Part shown: positions 32,691 to 43,804 of the stretch, in pieces | Layout: the number at the start of each line of letters is the position of its first letter | How positions within the stretch are numbered: position 1 is the first letter of the stretch | NCBI GenBank assembly: GCA_003427395.1 | Contig: BFEA01000249.1 | Span: forward strand, 294,308 to 341,818 | Source: Chara braunii | Taxonomy: Eukaryota; Streptophyta; Charophyceae; Charales; Characeae | Reading direction: 5' to 3' | Length of the DNA stretch: 47,511 nt | Translations under genes and position numbers: made by a program | Notes under the pieces: generated by a model | What the model saw: only the letters and a program-made list of their open reading frames with translations | What the model was told of the DNA's origin: nothing | Databases searched by the model: none

Positions 32691-33002
32691 GGTGCCGTTG
32701 TCGGGGAGGGTTGCCTCTCGGGACTTTGGCCCGCCTGTAACCGCAGAGGCTGGTAGGTGTAGGTGTTGAGATCCCCTTTACTTCGATGCTTACACCGAAA
32801 ATTTCCCTTGGTGTGTGCAGGTATGGCGCGAAGCCCGACCTGTTTCGACGTTCCCGATGAGATTATCGATTTACATTTCATGAATTTATCTGCTTCCTTC
32901 TTGCATTTGCTTGTGATTGAGGGTGACGCAGAACACCTGGCCACACACACACACACATTGATTACAACCAAGAGACAAGATTAGAAGCAATCTACCTAGA
33001 GG
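32691..33002. other. Short stretch with (CA)n and no recognisable gene
   Basis: Contains a CA run at about 32941-32957 just before the 91-bp satellite. Open frames on both strands have no recognisable domain. Confidence 0.4.
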
Positions 33003-36000
33003 AGATTTCACTGATGTATCTCCGAATGAATCGCAACACACATACGCATCAAGGATAGCTAAAAGATGAGATTAAGAGCATCTACACAAGAGGGAAGTTC
33101 ACCGAAGTATCTTGGAATAAATCGCAACACACATAAGCATCAAAAACAACCAGAAGATGAGTTTGGAAGCAATCTAGCAAGGAGAAAGTTCACTGAAGTA
33201 TCCCGGAATGAATCGCAACACATACAAGCATCAAAGATAGCCAAAACATGAGTTTGGAAGCAATCTAGCAAGGGGAACGTTCACCGGAGTATCCCGGAAT
33301 GAATCGCAACACATACAAGCATCAAAGACAGCCAAAGAATGAGATTGGAAGTAATCTAATAAGAGGAAAGTTCATGGAAGTATCTCGGAATGAATCACAA
33401 TACATACAACCATCAAAGACAGCCAAAAGATGAGTTTGGAAGCAATCTAGCGAGAGGAAAGTTCACCGAAATTTTCCGGAATGAATCCCAACATATACAA
33501 GCATCAAACACAGACAAAAGATGAGTTTGGAAGCAATCTAGCAAGAGGAAAGTTCACCGAAATATCTCGGAATGAATCGCATCACATACAAGCATCAAGG
33601 TCAGCCAGAAGATGAGATTGGAAACAATTTAACAAGAGGAAAGTTTACCGAAGTATCCTGGAATGAATCGCAACACATACAAGCATCAAAGACAGCCAAA
33701 ACATGAGTTTGGAAGCAATCTAGCAAGGGGAAAGTTCACCGAAGTATCCCGGAATGAATCGCAACATATACAAGCATCAAAGACAGCTTAAAGATGAGTT
33801 TGGAAGCAATCTAGCAAGAGGAAAGTTCACCGAAATATCTCGAAATGAATCGCAACACATACAAGCATCAGAGACAGCCACAAGGTAAGACTGGAAGCAA
33901 TCTAGCAAGGGGAAAGTTCACCGAAGTATCCCGGAATGAATCGCAAGATATACAAGTATTAAAGACAGCCAAAAGATGAGTTTGGAAGCAATCTAGCAAG
34001 AGGAAAGTTCACCGAAATATCCCAAAATGAATCGCAACACATACAAGCATCAACGACATCCAAAAGATGAGATTGGAAGCAATCTAACAAGAGGAAAGTT
34101 CACCGAAGTATCCCGGAATGAATCGCAACACATACAAACATCAAAGACAGCCAAAAGATGAGATTGGAAGCAATCTAACAAGAGGAAAGTTCACCGAAGT
34201 ATCCCGGAATGTATCTCAACACATACAAACATCAAAGATAGCCAAAAGATGAGTTTGGAAGCAATCTAGCAAGGGGAAAGTTCACCGAAGTTTTCCGGAA
34301 TGAATCCCAACAAATACAAGCATCAAAGACAACCAAAAGATAAATTTTGGAAGCAATCTAGCAAGAGGAAAGTTTACCAAAATATCCCGGAATGAATCGC
34401 AACACATGCAAGCATCAAATTCAGCCAGAAGATGAGATTGGAAACAATCTAACAAGAGAAATGTTTACCGAAGTATCCCGGAATGAATCGCAACATATAC
34501 AAGCATCAAAGACAGCCAAAAGATAAGTTTGGAAGCAATCCTGCAAGAGGAAAGTTCACCGAAATATCTCGGAATGAATCGCAACACATACAACCATCAA
34601 AGACAGCCAAAAGATGAGATTGGAAGCAATCTAACAAGAGGAAAGTTCAACCAAGTATCCCGGAATGAATAGCAACACATAGAAGCATCAAAGACAGCTA
34701 AAAGATGAGATTGGAAGCAATCTAACAAGAGGAAAGTTCACCGAAGTATCCCGGAATGAATCACAACACATACAAGCATCAAAGACAACCAAAAGATAAG
34801 ATTGAAAACAATCTAACAAGAAGAAAATTCACCGAAGTATCCCGGAATGAGTCGCAACACATACAAGTATCAAAGACAACCAAAAGATGAGTTTGGAAGC
34901 AATCTAGCAAGGGGAAAGTTCACTGAAGTATCCCGGAATGAATCGCAACACGTACAAGCATAAAGTTCAGTCAGAAGATGAGATTGGAAACAAATTACAA
35001 GAGGAATGTTGACCAAAATATCCCGGAATGAATCGCAACACATACAAGTATCAAAGAAAGCCAAGAGATGAGATTGGAAGCAATCTAGCAACGGGGAAGT
35101 TCACCGAAGTATCCCGGAATGAATCGCAACACATACAAGCATCAAAGACAGTCAAAAGATGAGATTGGAAGCAATCTAGCAAAAGGAACGTTCACCGAAG
35201 TATCCCGGAATGAATCGCAACATATACAAGCATCAGAGACAACCAAAAGATGAGTTTGGATGCAATCTAGCAAGGGGAAAGTTCACCGAAGTTTTTCGGA
35301 ATGAATCCTAACATATACAAGCATCAAACANNNNNNNNNNNNNNNNNNNNNNNNNNNNNNNNNNNNNNNNNNNNNNNNNNNNNNNNNNNNNNNNNNNNNN
35401 NNNNNNNNNNNNNNNNNNNNNNNNNNNNNNNNNNNNNNNNNNNNNNNNNNNNNNNNNNNNNNNNNNNNNNNNNNNNNNNNNNNNNNNNNNNNNNNNNNNN
35501 NNNNNNNNNNNNNNNNNNNNNNNNNNNNNNNNNNNNNNNNNNNNNNNNNNNNNNNNNNNNNNNNNNATGAGTTTGAAAGCAATCTAGCAAGAGGAAAGTT
35601 CACCGAAATATCTCGGAATGAATCGCAACACATACAAGCATAAAAGACAGCCAAAGATGAGATTGGAAGCAATCTAGCAAGAGGAAAGTTCACGGAAGTA
35701 TCCCGGAATGAATCGCAACATATACAAGCATCAAAGACAACCAAAAGATGAGTTTGGAAGCAATCTGGCAAGAGGAAAGTTCACCGAAAGATCCCGGAAT
35801 GAATCACAACACATATAAGCATCAAAGACAGCCAAAAGGTGAGATTGGAAGCAATCTTGCAAGGAAAAAGTTCATCGAGGTATCCCAGAATGAATCGCAA
35901 CTTATACAAGCATTAAAGACAACCATAAGATGAGTTTGGAAACAATCTAGCAAGAGGAAAGTTCATCGAAATATCCCGAAATGAGTTGCAACACAACAAG

Positions 36001-36370
36001 CATCAAAGACAGTCAAAAGATGAGATTGAAAATAATCTAGCAACAGGAAAGTTCACCGAAGTATCCTGGAATGAATCGCAACACATACAAGCATCAAAGA
36101 CAGTCAAAAGATGAGATTGGAAGCAATCTCGCAAGAGGAGAGTACATCGATGTATCCCGGAATGAATCGCAACATGCAGAAGCATCAAAGACAGCCAAAA
36201 TATGAGTTTGGAAGGAATCTAGCGAGAGGAAAGTTCACCGAAATATCCGGGAATGAATCGCAACACATACAAGCATCAAAGACAACCAAAAGGTGAGATT
36301 GGAAGCAATCTAGCAAGGGGAGAGTTCACCGAAGTATCACGGAACGAATCGCAACACACATAGGCATCAC
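33003..36370. repeat. 91-bp satellite array (about 37 units) with an assembly gap
   Basis: Each unit contains GAATGAATCGCAACACATAC, AAGCATCAAAGACAGCCAAA, AGATGAGTTTGGAAGCAATC and TAGCAAGAGGAAAGTTCACC. Spacing is 91 bp, for example 33661 to 33752. Units fall into subtypes, ATGAGTTT against ATGAGATT and AGCAAGGGG against AACAAGAGG, that are interspersed and suggest higher-order structure. Terminal units at about 33003-33120 and 36310-36370 are more diverged, which is usual for array edges. There are no unique spacers, so it is not CRISPR-like. Confidence 0.95.
35331..35566. other. Assembly gap (236 N) inside the 91-bp satellite
   Basis: The run of N interrupts the array. The true array length is therefore unknown, and the unit count given is a minimum estimate. 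Confidence 0.99.
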
Positions 36371-36410
36371 AATCAGTCAAAATCACAGTTTTGAGAGGTG
36401 GTCTAAGCTA

Positions 36411-36560
36411 GAGGAAGGACAAGAAGATGTAGAAGGAGGGGGAGAAGTAGGAGAAGTAGGAGACGAAGGAATAGAAGAACAAGAAGAGGAAGAAGAAGGG
36501 GAGGAAGAAGAAGGAGACGAAGAAGAAGAAGAAGATGAAGAAGAAGGAGAAGAAGAAGAC
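36411..36560. repeat. GAA-rich low-complexity tract
   Basis: Purine tract dominated by GAA, GGA and GAAGA. Its reverse strand gives a poly-Leu frame that is a composition artefact. Confidence 0.9.
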
Positions 36561-38300
36561 TTCTTCCTCTTTCACTCACCTCTTGCTGGTCTCTAAGCAG
36601 GGAATTCCCAGGCTTGGTTGTAGCTCCTAAGGTATGGCTCCCCTTCCTCCCAAGTTCTCTCCTCCTCTTCTCACACCTCATCTCAAACTATGGCAGGTTC
36701 TTAGCTCAAAGGCTATGGAGTCCTTGCCTTTAGGAGAGCCAAGGGGACCCCTTATAGCCTCTCCTTCTATCTCACAGCCTGAGGGCTATGGCGGACCGCT
36801 CTCCTCACTTCCTTTTAGCCTGTAGGCCTTCTTCCTCAACCCTATCACCATAGCCAGGCTTCAGGCTAGCTCCGACTCTCATCTCCTTGCTTCATTCCAC
36901 TAGGATTCTCTCATGGACTCATTTAGGCAGCATGGGCTGCTCTCATGCTCAAATGAGAGTGGCGGCCTGCACCCTCAGCTTATGTAGGTTGAAACTGGTG
37001 TACCGCCCTGCCTCTAGGCCTCCCCAAGTGCCTCTAGGTGGACCGAGGTACGCCCAAGGCCAAATTTTCGGTTTTGGCCTCTCTGGAGGTACCTTGGCTT
37101 CATATTGGCCAGGTACATGCAGTCCGGGTGGCTGGTACCTCCTCAGGCTCCTCGGACTACCCCTTCGCCTACCCCGGCCTCTTTTCACCTCTAAAAGAGC
37201 TGCCTTTTGGGGTACCCCCACCCAAACTGTAGCCTTTACTGAAAATTAGGGGCCTAAAGGCCCATTTCTTGTCTTTTTCCTGGTCTATGCCTCTTTTGGG
37301 TAGGCCGTTTCATTTTTCCAAGTGGCGGCACAATCTCAGCCTTGGATTTGGCTGAGATCCATGACCCCCATCATTCCGAGCTACTCCCAAGCTCCCCTTG
37401 GCCCAAACTTGAGCCTTTAACTTCAATTTTTAATTTTTTGGTGTATCTGGTCCAAGCCTTGGGCCAAATACTCAGTTTTGTCATTTTCCTCTCTTTGTTT
37501 TTCCCTCAATTTTGATGCCACCTCATTCCGGAGCTAGCCGTTTTGTGTCAGCCCACAAAAAACGGCTAGATCTCCTCCACCATGAGATCAGATTTCATAC
37601 CTATGGCCCAAAAGAAAACCGGCCAACGCACATCAACATTTTTTCTTATTTTTGTTGCTTTAATTCAGATATTGCAGAGATAATGCCCCAAGGGCCATAT
37701 CTCTGCAATCTAGACTGCCCTCCTAGGATCTGGGAGGGATTAGGTCATCATTGAGACCTGCCAGTACCTACTGCTGCAGTCCCAATCTGGCGGCACATTT
37801 TCCTCCCCCCATTCCTCCTCCTTTGTCTCATTCTCCCCCCTATTTCTTCCATTTTTTCTCTCATTTCTGATGGGGCAAGTGTCCAACAACTATTTTTCTC
37901 TTTCTAGCTGTTGGGCCCCCTCCAAGTTATGATTTTACAGCCGACACGTGGCTGTTATACCTCGGACCGCAGTAGTGGCACCCCCAAGGTCCTAGGGGGC
38001 TCCGTTTAGCCACCGCCGCTTCCAGTTTGAGGCCCCCTTGCTCCGATTTTTTCCGGCCAGCCGCTTCCTCATATGGGGGCCCTCGGAACTTTGTTTTTCT
38101 TGGCCTGGTTGGTTCGGAATAACCCGGACTGCTGGTCGGGCCCCCTCACTGCCGCTACTCGCTCTTCTCTTTTCCCTTGGCACCTCTCGTCGGCGCTTGC
38201 CGCGGTGGTACTTAATATTTTCGTCCGGGCCCCCGGCCCGGACGGCGCCGCCCCACTTAATATTATTTTACTTTTATTGTCATTATACCTGATCCACGTT
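36561..38300. other. Stretch with no recognisable gene
   Basis: Pyrimidine-rich and later GC-rich DNA. Two short near-repeats of GGCGGCACA (about 37325 and 37792) lie about 0.47 kb apart. The 37600-37760 part has a partly self-complementary word (GCAGAGATAATGCCCC...GGCCATATCTCTGC). No domain is recognisable in the open frames on either strand. Confidence 0.4.
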
Positions 38301-39400
38301 TCCCTTGGGTCATCCCAGATACCCTCCGTATTTCCCTCGTCACGCCCGCCTCTTCCATTCCGTCGACAATTCCTGTCGACGCCCGACTTCTCCCCATCCT
38401 CCTATTACTCTTAGTTCATACCGTTCCTCCGACGTCATCCGGGGTGACGACCCGTTTTTTTCGTTGGGTCATCATGCATCCCCATCGTTCAGTCGTCAGT
38501 TATTCCGCCGACGACTCCCGACACTCAGTCCCGTCGGTGGCTCCGGACACTCAGTCCCGTCGATACCCGTCCCGCCGGTGGTTCTGCTGGTGCCGCAATT
38601 TTTCCCCAGTCTCACGTGGTCCTCGGCACTTCGCCCTGCCGACACCATGTCTTTCCTCGGTCTCACGTGGTCCTCAACACTTCGCCCTGCCGACACCACG
38701 TCTCTTCGAGGTGTTCCTACCATCTTTTCTCCTTACGGCGGTCTTCTCCCCTCGTTCTTTTCGCACCTCTCCCACCGTTTCTTCCCCGGACGCGGATCTC
38801 AGATTAGCTTGTGGCCCCCTCGACTTTTTTGTCGCTACGTCCTAGTGGTCCACCTGACCCGTCTACCTTTTCTCATGTCGGCACCCCGCGTCCAATGGGA
38901 CCCGCGTACGTCCTATGTCATCACTATTTCCTTGCAGTCCTCTACCGCCTCCCGTTTCATCAATTTCTACTTGGCTCATTGGTCCTAACGACTTCAAGCC
39001 GCATCGGGATTCCTCGCGCCTGCGCCTGTGCCTTGATCCTCCCATCCTTCTTGCATCCGATTTTCTCTGCCGTGCACAAATCGGCCATATATAGTCTCTC
39101 GAGTGGTGGGAAGTTATTCGAGACTCACCAGTCCCGACATATTCCCCTCACTCATTCGTGATGTCCTCATCGCGCACCAATCTATAGTTAGTGGGGATTT
39201 TGGAGTGATAGACAGACGGAGAGGGGGGGTGGTGGGTGGGGTGAGTTGGTTAGTTAGCTTGTCAGGGTTCTCTTTGTCTTTTCCCATTCTTTTCTCAGGT
39301 CTTTCTTTAAATTTTCGCCCCTTGGCGCGGGCGAGGGTATGGGGGAGTCGAGGTTCTTCTTCGGCTTCTCTTTTCTCTCACAGCTTAGACCAGGTTGCTC
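38301..39400. other. Open but unassigned stretch with a 51-bp duplication
   Basis: A long plus-strand frame (38305-38988, 227 residues) is rich in Ser, Pro, Phe and Arg and has no recognisable domain. Other frames are equally open, so composition rather than selection is the likelier reason. Two 51-bp units (TCTCACGTGGTCCTCRRCAC) start at 38610 and 38661. A shorter duplication of GGACACTCAGTCCCGTCG lies at about 38520-38560. Confidence 0.45.
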
Positions 39401-39403
39401 ATT

Positions 39404-39964
39404 TCAATCATAGCTTTGCCTCTTTATCTTTCCCTCAATCGCGACACGACCTTCCTCTTTAGTCAACTCTGTATACCCAGCAGGGTAACCCATAATTCTT
39501 TCGACTTCAGTAACATGAAGCAGACGAGACTCTGCCTGCTTCATGCACTTAACGAATGACATGCTCGCTTTATTCCCTGGGTGACAATTTGTTGTCATGA
39601 CACAATTGGTTTTCTCATTATATGCCTTGGAATTGTTCATAGAAAATTGTAGACAAGTTTTCGGATGTGACTTAACGTCAGGCATTTGCTCCGGACGGGG
39701 GATGTTCGTCCAGTACAACTGCCGCCTTTACTGTGGTGATACCCACTTCGAATTGATGAACACAGGCACAACTTCCCTTAAGTGCTTCGTAATCTCAAAT
39801 TTATCTTCCCATTCCATTGAGGAAGCACTCTCAAACATACAACATTTGGATTTCATCCAATCATCACTCTTAGAACATCCACCGATGTTTTGCTTTTTTC
39901 GGCCTGTGCAATCCACATCTTCAATTCCCTCCCCCCCGAGGCTCAGACATAGCCAAATCCACAT
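39404..39964 (-). pseudogene. DNMT3-type cytosine-5 DNA methyltransferase fragment
   Basis: One minus-strand frame of about 187 codons, interrupted by a TAA at 39728-39730. The first half contains MFESASSMEWEDKFEITKHL and VFINSKWVSPQ, which match the DNMT3 region around the catalytic ENV motif and the following RDISRFL/MIDAKEVS block. After the stop come LYWTNIPRPE (compare RYFWGNLPG) and HVTEVERIMGYPAGYTEL (compare WCTEMERVFGFPVHYTDV), the last conserved motifs of DNMT3-class enzymes. Motif I and the PC loop are not seen upstream. The frame ends about 20 residues after GYTEL, short of the normal C-terminus. It would methylate cytosine in DNA; this copy is a fragment. It could be exons of a decayed gene, a retrocopy, or a transposon-captured piece. 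Confidence 0.75.
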
Positions 39965-40108
39965 ACATTCTTCCCGGGTTATTCTTCCCGACTTTTCTCA
40001 GGTTCTGCCAATTCCGCATGCATATCATTCTCTGTCCGTTCTTGCCCTTTGCTTAATTGGCTTTCCATGTACAAAGCTTGACTCATTCCTTGTATATTTA
40101 TTTTTTAG
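39965..40108. other. Flank of the methyltransferase remnant
   Basis: No further methyltransferase homology is visible upstream (minus-strand sense). A pyrimidine-rich AG-ending acceptor-like stretch cannot be assigned with certainty. Confidence 0.3.
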
Positions 40109-40430
40109 ACGCCTTGTCAGGCCTCCTTCTCAAGTCCATACAAGCCAATTACTCATCCATTTCTCATCCTGCCAATCCTTTTCTCGGGTCCATGCAAGGT
40201 CAATCATACCAATTTTTTCTTCCCCAGTCATCTTGCCGGGTCCTTTTCTCAAGATCACATTTATCACTTGCTCAAGTCTTTTCTGCTCTGGCTGTCCTGC
40301 CAGACCCCCTTTTCTCAGGCCCATGCTGACTCAATCACAAGTTTCTTTCTTTCCTGGCGTCTTGCCAGACCTCCTTTTCTCGGGTCCTTGCAAAACCCAA
40401 TTACAAGTCTTTTTCCATGCGTATTTATTG
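40109..40430. repeat. Degenerate ~65-bp tandem repeat (five units)
   Basis: Units carry YCTTGCCAGACCTCCTTTTC and TCGGGTCCATGCAA-like words, near 40112, 40168, 40238, 40300 and 40360. A plus-strand frame runs through it, but there is no domain. Confidence 0.7.
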
Positions 40431-41360
40431 GTAGATGACACACCTTCCCCCCACTCAAAACGCAATGTCCCCATCGCACGACTGGTTCTCACTCGGAGGT
40501 ACGCAAATCTTTGGCCCGCCGACCGCAAATCAAGGACACAAGCCCATCCGCTTCACAAAAGGAGGAGTGATCAGTTCCTCCCCAGCGGGCGACGCCTCAT
40601 CCTTCTACCTGGTCCGACCTTTCTTCTCTTACGTGGCGAGCGCCAATACGAAGGTTCCTCCTCACGTCTGTCAGGCCGGTCCAATCCAAGCCTGTAAGGG
40701 CCTCGTCTAGCCGTAAGAGTGTTCCTCGCGAATCGTTCCTCCCGAGTGGTGATTTTCTGGATTTTGGCCTCTTTCTTTCAAGACAGTTGGGGCTCTCAAT
40801 CAGTCCGCGAGTGCAGTTACGAAGACCTCGCAATTAGTCCCGAAACGGTTGTAATGTTCCGGCAGAGCACTGTCAATGCCCCGTGGTGGTGGCGGACTCC
40901 ACCCGATACCTCGCCCAACCTCTCCCCTTGGACAATGCCGCCCAACTTAGCGCGGACAGCCGTGGTCCGATCCAAACGGCCATGCCACCTCTCTATGACA
41001 TGGTGTGTGGTTGAAGAGTAGCAAAATAGACTTAGATGAGAATGACTCTCTTGCCTTTTGACGTTTAGGCGTTCAGCAAGAGGCGCAGTTTGAACTCCCC
41101 AACTAGAGCTCATTGTCGGGGTTGGTTCCGGACGACCGTCACTGATCCAAGTGGTAGGTGCCTTGGTCCTTTAATCCGCATCCCCTTGAAGAGGGACAGG
41201 TCACACTGAGACTTTTTTCCTCAAGGGATAGAGGTCTTGGGGTCGCGGTGCATGCACCGGTATCCCCCTCTTGCTGAGGCCAAAGACTAGAAGAAAGGAG
41301 AAATTTCATTTCCATATCCATTCCATGGTCGGCCCGACGACCTTTCTTCCAAGTTGCCTA
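40431..41360. other. Stretch with no recognisable gene
   Basis: GC-rich DNA with open frames on both strands, for example minus 40817-41113 (98 residues). None has a recognisable domain. It might be untranslated or LTR sequence, but nothing proves it. Confidence 0.4.
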
Positions 41361-41445
41361 GGGTCCCCTGTTTATGCAATGCAATTTCCAATACTCAATC
41401 CAATTCCAATGCTCAGTCTCCTTCCCATGCTCAATCTCAGTCNAG

Positions 41446-41565
41446 TGCTCAATGCAATATCTCTTCCAGGGCTGAGTCCAATATCTTTTCCAAGACTGAG
41501 TCCAATATCTTTTCCAAGACTGAGTCCAATATCTTTTCCAAAGCTCAGCTCTTCCAATATCATGC
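41446..41565. repeat. 24-bp minisatellite
   Basis: GACTGAGTCCAATATCTTTT units at about 41470, 41494 and 41518, with degenerate units before and after, 24 bp apart. An ambiguous base (N) lies at 41443. 24 is a multiple of three, so both strands show an eight-residue repeat, with no further sign of coding. Confidence 0.9.
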
Positions 41566-41624
41566 ATCTCAAGCAGCCATGCAAGGGGACCCCAGTGCCA
41601 ATTCCAAAGAGTGATCCTTGTCAG

Positions 41625-41825
41625 GGACCATTCCGAACAACCTGGTTAGGGTCGTTCTTTCCAATTCCAAGTCGAACAGCCTGGTTAGGGTGATTCTTAT
41701 CCATTGCAATCGGACAACCTGGTTAGGACCATCCTTATCTATTCCAATTGGACAGCCTGGTTAGGACCATCCTTGTCCGTTTCAATTGGACAGCCTGGTT
41801 AGGGCCATCCTTGTCCATTGCAATG
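41625..41825. repeat. 38-bp minisatellite (five units)
   Basis: GGACAGCCTGGTTAGGACCA-like starts at about 41634, 41674, 41712, 41750 and 41788. The last three are exactly 38 bp apart. Confidence 0.92.
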
Positions 41826-42742
41826 TTAGCGCCCGAGGGGGGGGGCCTCGATGACACTTATCCTATCTGGTCTCGGGGGTTAGAAAGCGGCCATCTTCTT
41901 GGGTTTTTACGCATGCTTCTTCCTCTTCCTCATAGCATTTGTCATTCTTATGTCCATTCATACATCCGACTTAGCGTCTAGTACTCAAGCTGAGGGTTGC
42001 AACCTCAAGCAGCACTAGCCCGCCCGGTCGTTCAACCATTGCAAATGGTGTGTGTCCTCACTGTTTTCTCTTTCTCTGATTCGCATGTGTCTTGCTGTTC
42101 TGGACTGATGTGGGACTTGTTGGATTAGGCTCCTAGGGAGGAGTGTTCTTCACACCTCTTCACCCATAAGTCCCCTAACCTCTCCCAAGGACTCGTGCAA
42201 CGACTCATTCAATCGTGGATACGCAATTTAAAAGAAAAACTCTCACCATTAATTTTTCTTCCAACCTTCGATAGTTCACATGCCCTTGCCCGTCTTAAAG
42301 TTAATCATCCCAGTCCCTTACCACAAAAAGACTCCCATCTCCCGAAAGGATCAAGTACTTATACAAAGTAGCACTAGTCACCCATCCTTTAACTAACATC
42401 CTTAGCCCAAAGGTAGTTACGTCGCAGTCCGTCCAAAAAAATGAGGAGACAAAGTTCGAATGCAAAGACAACATTACAGACTCGTCTCAACTAGATCCCT
42501 CTGTTTTCCCCTTGCCTTTCCCTTAGCCAACCCAACCATCCACAGTTCTATCCTGAGTGCACAAAAAACTCTCGTGCCCTTCCCTTAAGAAGCAACCACT
42601 CGTACGAAGTAGCACTGAATGCCCAGTCCTTAGTCATCTCGAGCTTAGAAAGTTATCCCATCTCAATTCATTCAAAAAGGAACTCAAGTGCGAAGTTCAA
42701 AATGACAGTTCTGACTGCCCAGGTACCATCCCTCCCCAATTT
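41826..42742. other. Stretch with no recognisable gene
   Basis: Mixed DNA with a G homopolymer at about 41837-41845. Two segments share wording near 42260-42370 and 42560-42620 (TCGTGCCCTTCCCTTAAGAA-like and AAAGTAGCACT), suggesting a diverged direct duplication about 270 bp apart. No coding domain is seen. Confidence 0.4.
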
Positions 42743-43431
42743 CTAGCTCGCCCCCATTATGCCTATTGTCCCCTTTACTGTCCCGCTGCCCCGTGCCGAG
42801 CCTCCCTTCTTGCTCGATCCTCCATTTCCTGCTACATTTGTCTCTTTATTCCCTGTAACTGAAGGAGCGTCCCTTCCGAGAAGAAGGTCGTTGGGGATAA
42901 GTCCCCTCCCCTGCTCAGCTTTTCCCTGCCCTTCATCGCCCATTGGTATTGTAAGATAGCGCCCCATTGATCAAACCAATCGCTGAAGGTTGGCCCGAAC
43001 TCTGTTATCCATTTGTCCTTTTCTTTCCCTGAATCCTCCTCCTTTCCCTGAATCCTCCTCCTTTCCCCGTTCTTCCCTGGTGGGTGTTGTCACCTCATCC
43101 TCTTCTTCCCCGCTGCTGAGATCTATGACCTCAATAGGCTCCTCCTCCTCCAACCTTTGCCTTTTCCCCGGGTTCCTCTCTTCCTCACTGCTGGTATCGC
43201 TTTCAGAGGGGAGGACTATCGGCTCCCCTTCTCTCAGTGGCGACGGTCCCCCGGTCCCTTGTTTTTTGCCCCCTCTGTTCACAACCAGATTGTGATCAAA
43301 TCCCACATACAATTTCCTTTTCCTGGAGCTCGATTCCCCAGCCTGCCTTGATGGCTGTCCCCCAGTAGGCCTGTTGATAGCGTTGCTATCGTTTTCATTT
43401 CCAAACTCTATTTTTTTGTCTTTTTCTTAGT
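42743..43431 (-). CDS. Unassigned acidic reading frame with SUMO-interaction-like and basic motifs
   Basis: A single minus-strand frame starts after a TAA at about 43429 and runs to 42743. It has one internal TGA at 42968-42970. No ATG begins the long part, so it is probably a decayed piece of a larger protein. Visible features are a basic cluster SSRKRKLYV (about 43310-43330), a second one NPGKRQRLEEE, then EEPIEVIDLSSGEEEDE (about 43105-43150). The last has the hydrophobic-acidic layout of a SUMO-interaction motif. A low-complexity Gly/Ser/Lys end follows. It lies about 370 bp past the end of the gypsy pol on the same strand, so it could be an extra retroelement ORF, a gag N-terminus of another element, or a host relic. 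No domain family is recognised. Confidence 0.45.
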
Positions 43432-43804
43432 GTCTTCTTCTTGCCTGCTCCTGTCCATGCACAACAGTCACCCCAACCCCTCATACGCACACACACCCTT
43501 CCCATTCCCATTTGCCGATTTGCAAGCCTTCCCAGAACCATTGCTTGCCCTCATGCGGTTGGCGATCCCATCATCCCTTTGACCCTTTGGCACTTTGCCC
43601 CCACACATAGGCACCCCATGTAGACGGTCCCCAGAGTTGTCCCACAAAAACTATAGTATATTTCGGGCTTCCATCCTCATTCACACTCAGCCCAGGCAGT
43701 CATCCTACGTCCCCCCGGAAATAAGACACACAAACGAGCAACCCCTGTGCTCATGAACACTACCACAGGAAGACGGTCCACACCCATAACCGGCGGTTTG
43801 CCTT
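43432..43804. other. Interval between gypsy pol and the acidic frame
   Basis: This is where an untranslated region or 3' LTR of element 2 could start. I see no clear polypurine tract, LTR end or gene. Confidence 0.35.

Noticed and set aside
35283-35771. Open frames crossing the N gap
   Set aside because: Their length is an artefact of unknown bases read as open codons inside the satellite.
33003-36370. CRISPR-like array
   Set aside because: The whole 91-bp unit repeats and there are no unique spacers; sequence context is eukaryotic.
36403-36681. Poly-Leu minus-strand frame
   Set aside because: It is the complement of the GAA-rich tract; a composition artefact.
40817-41113. Minus-strand 98-residue frame
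   Set aside because: No recognisable domain and equally open frames overlap it on the other strand; left as unassigned DNA.
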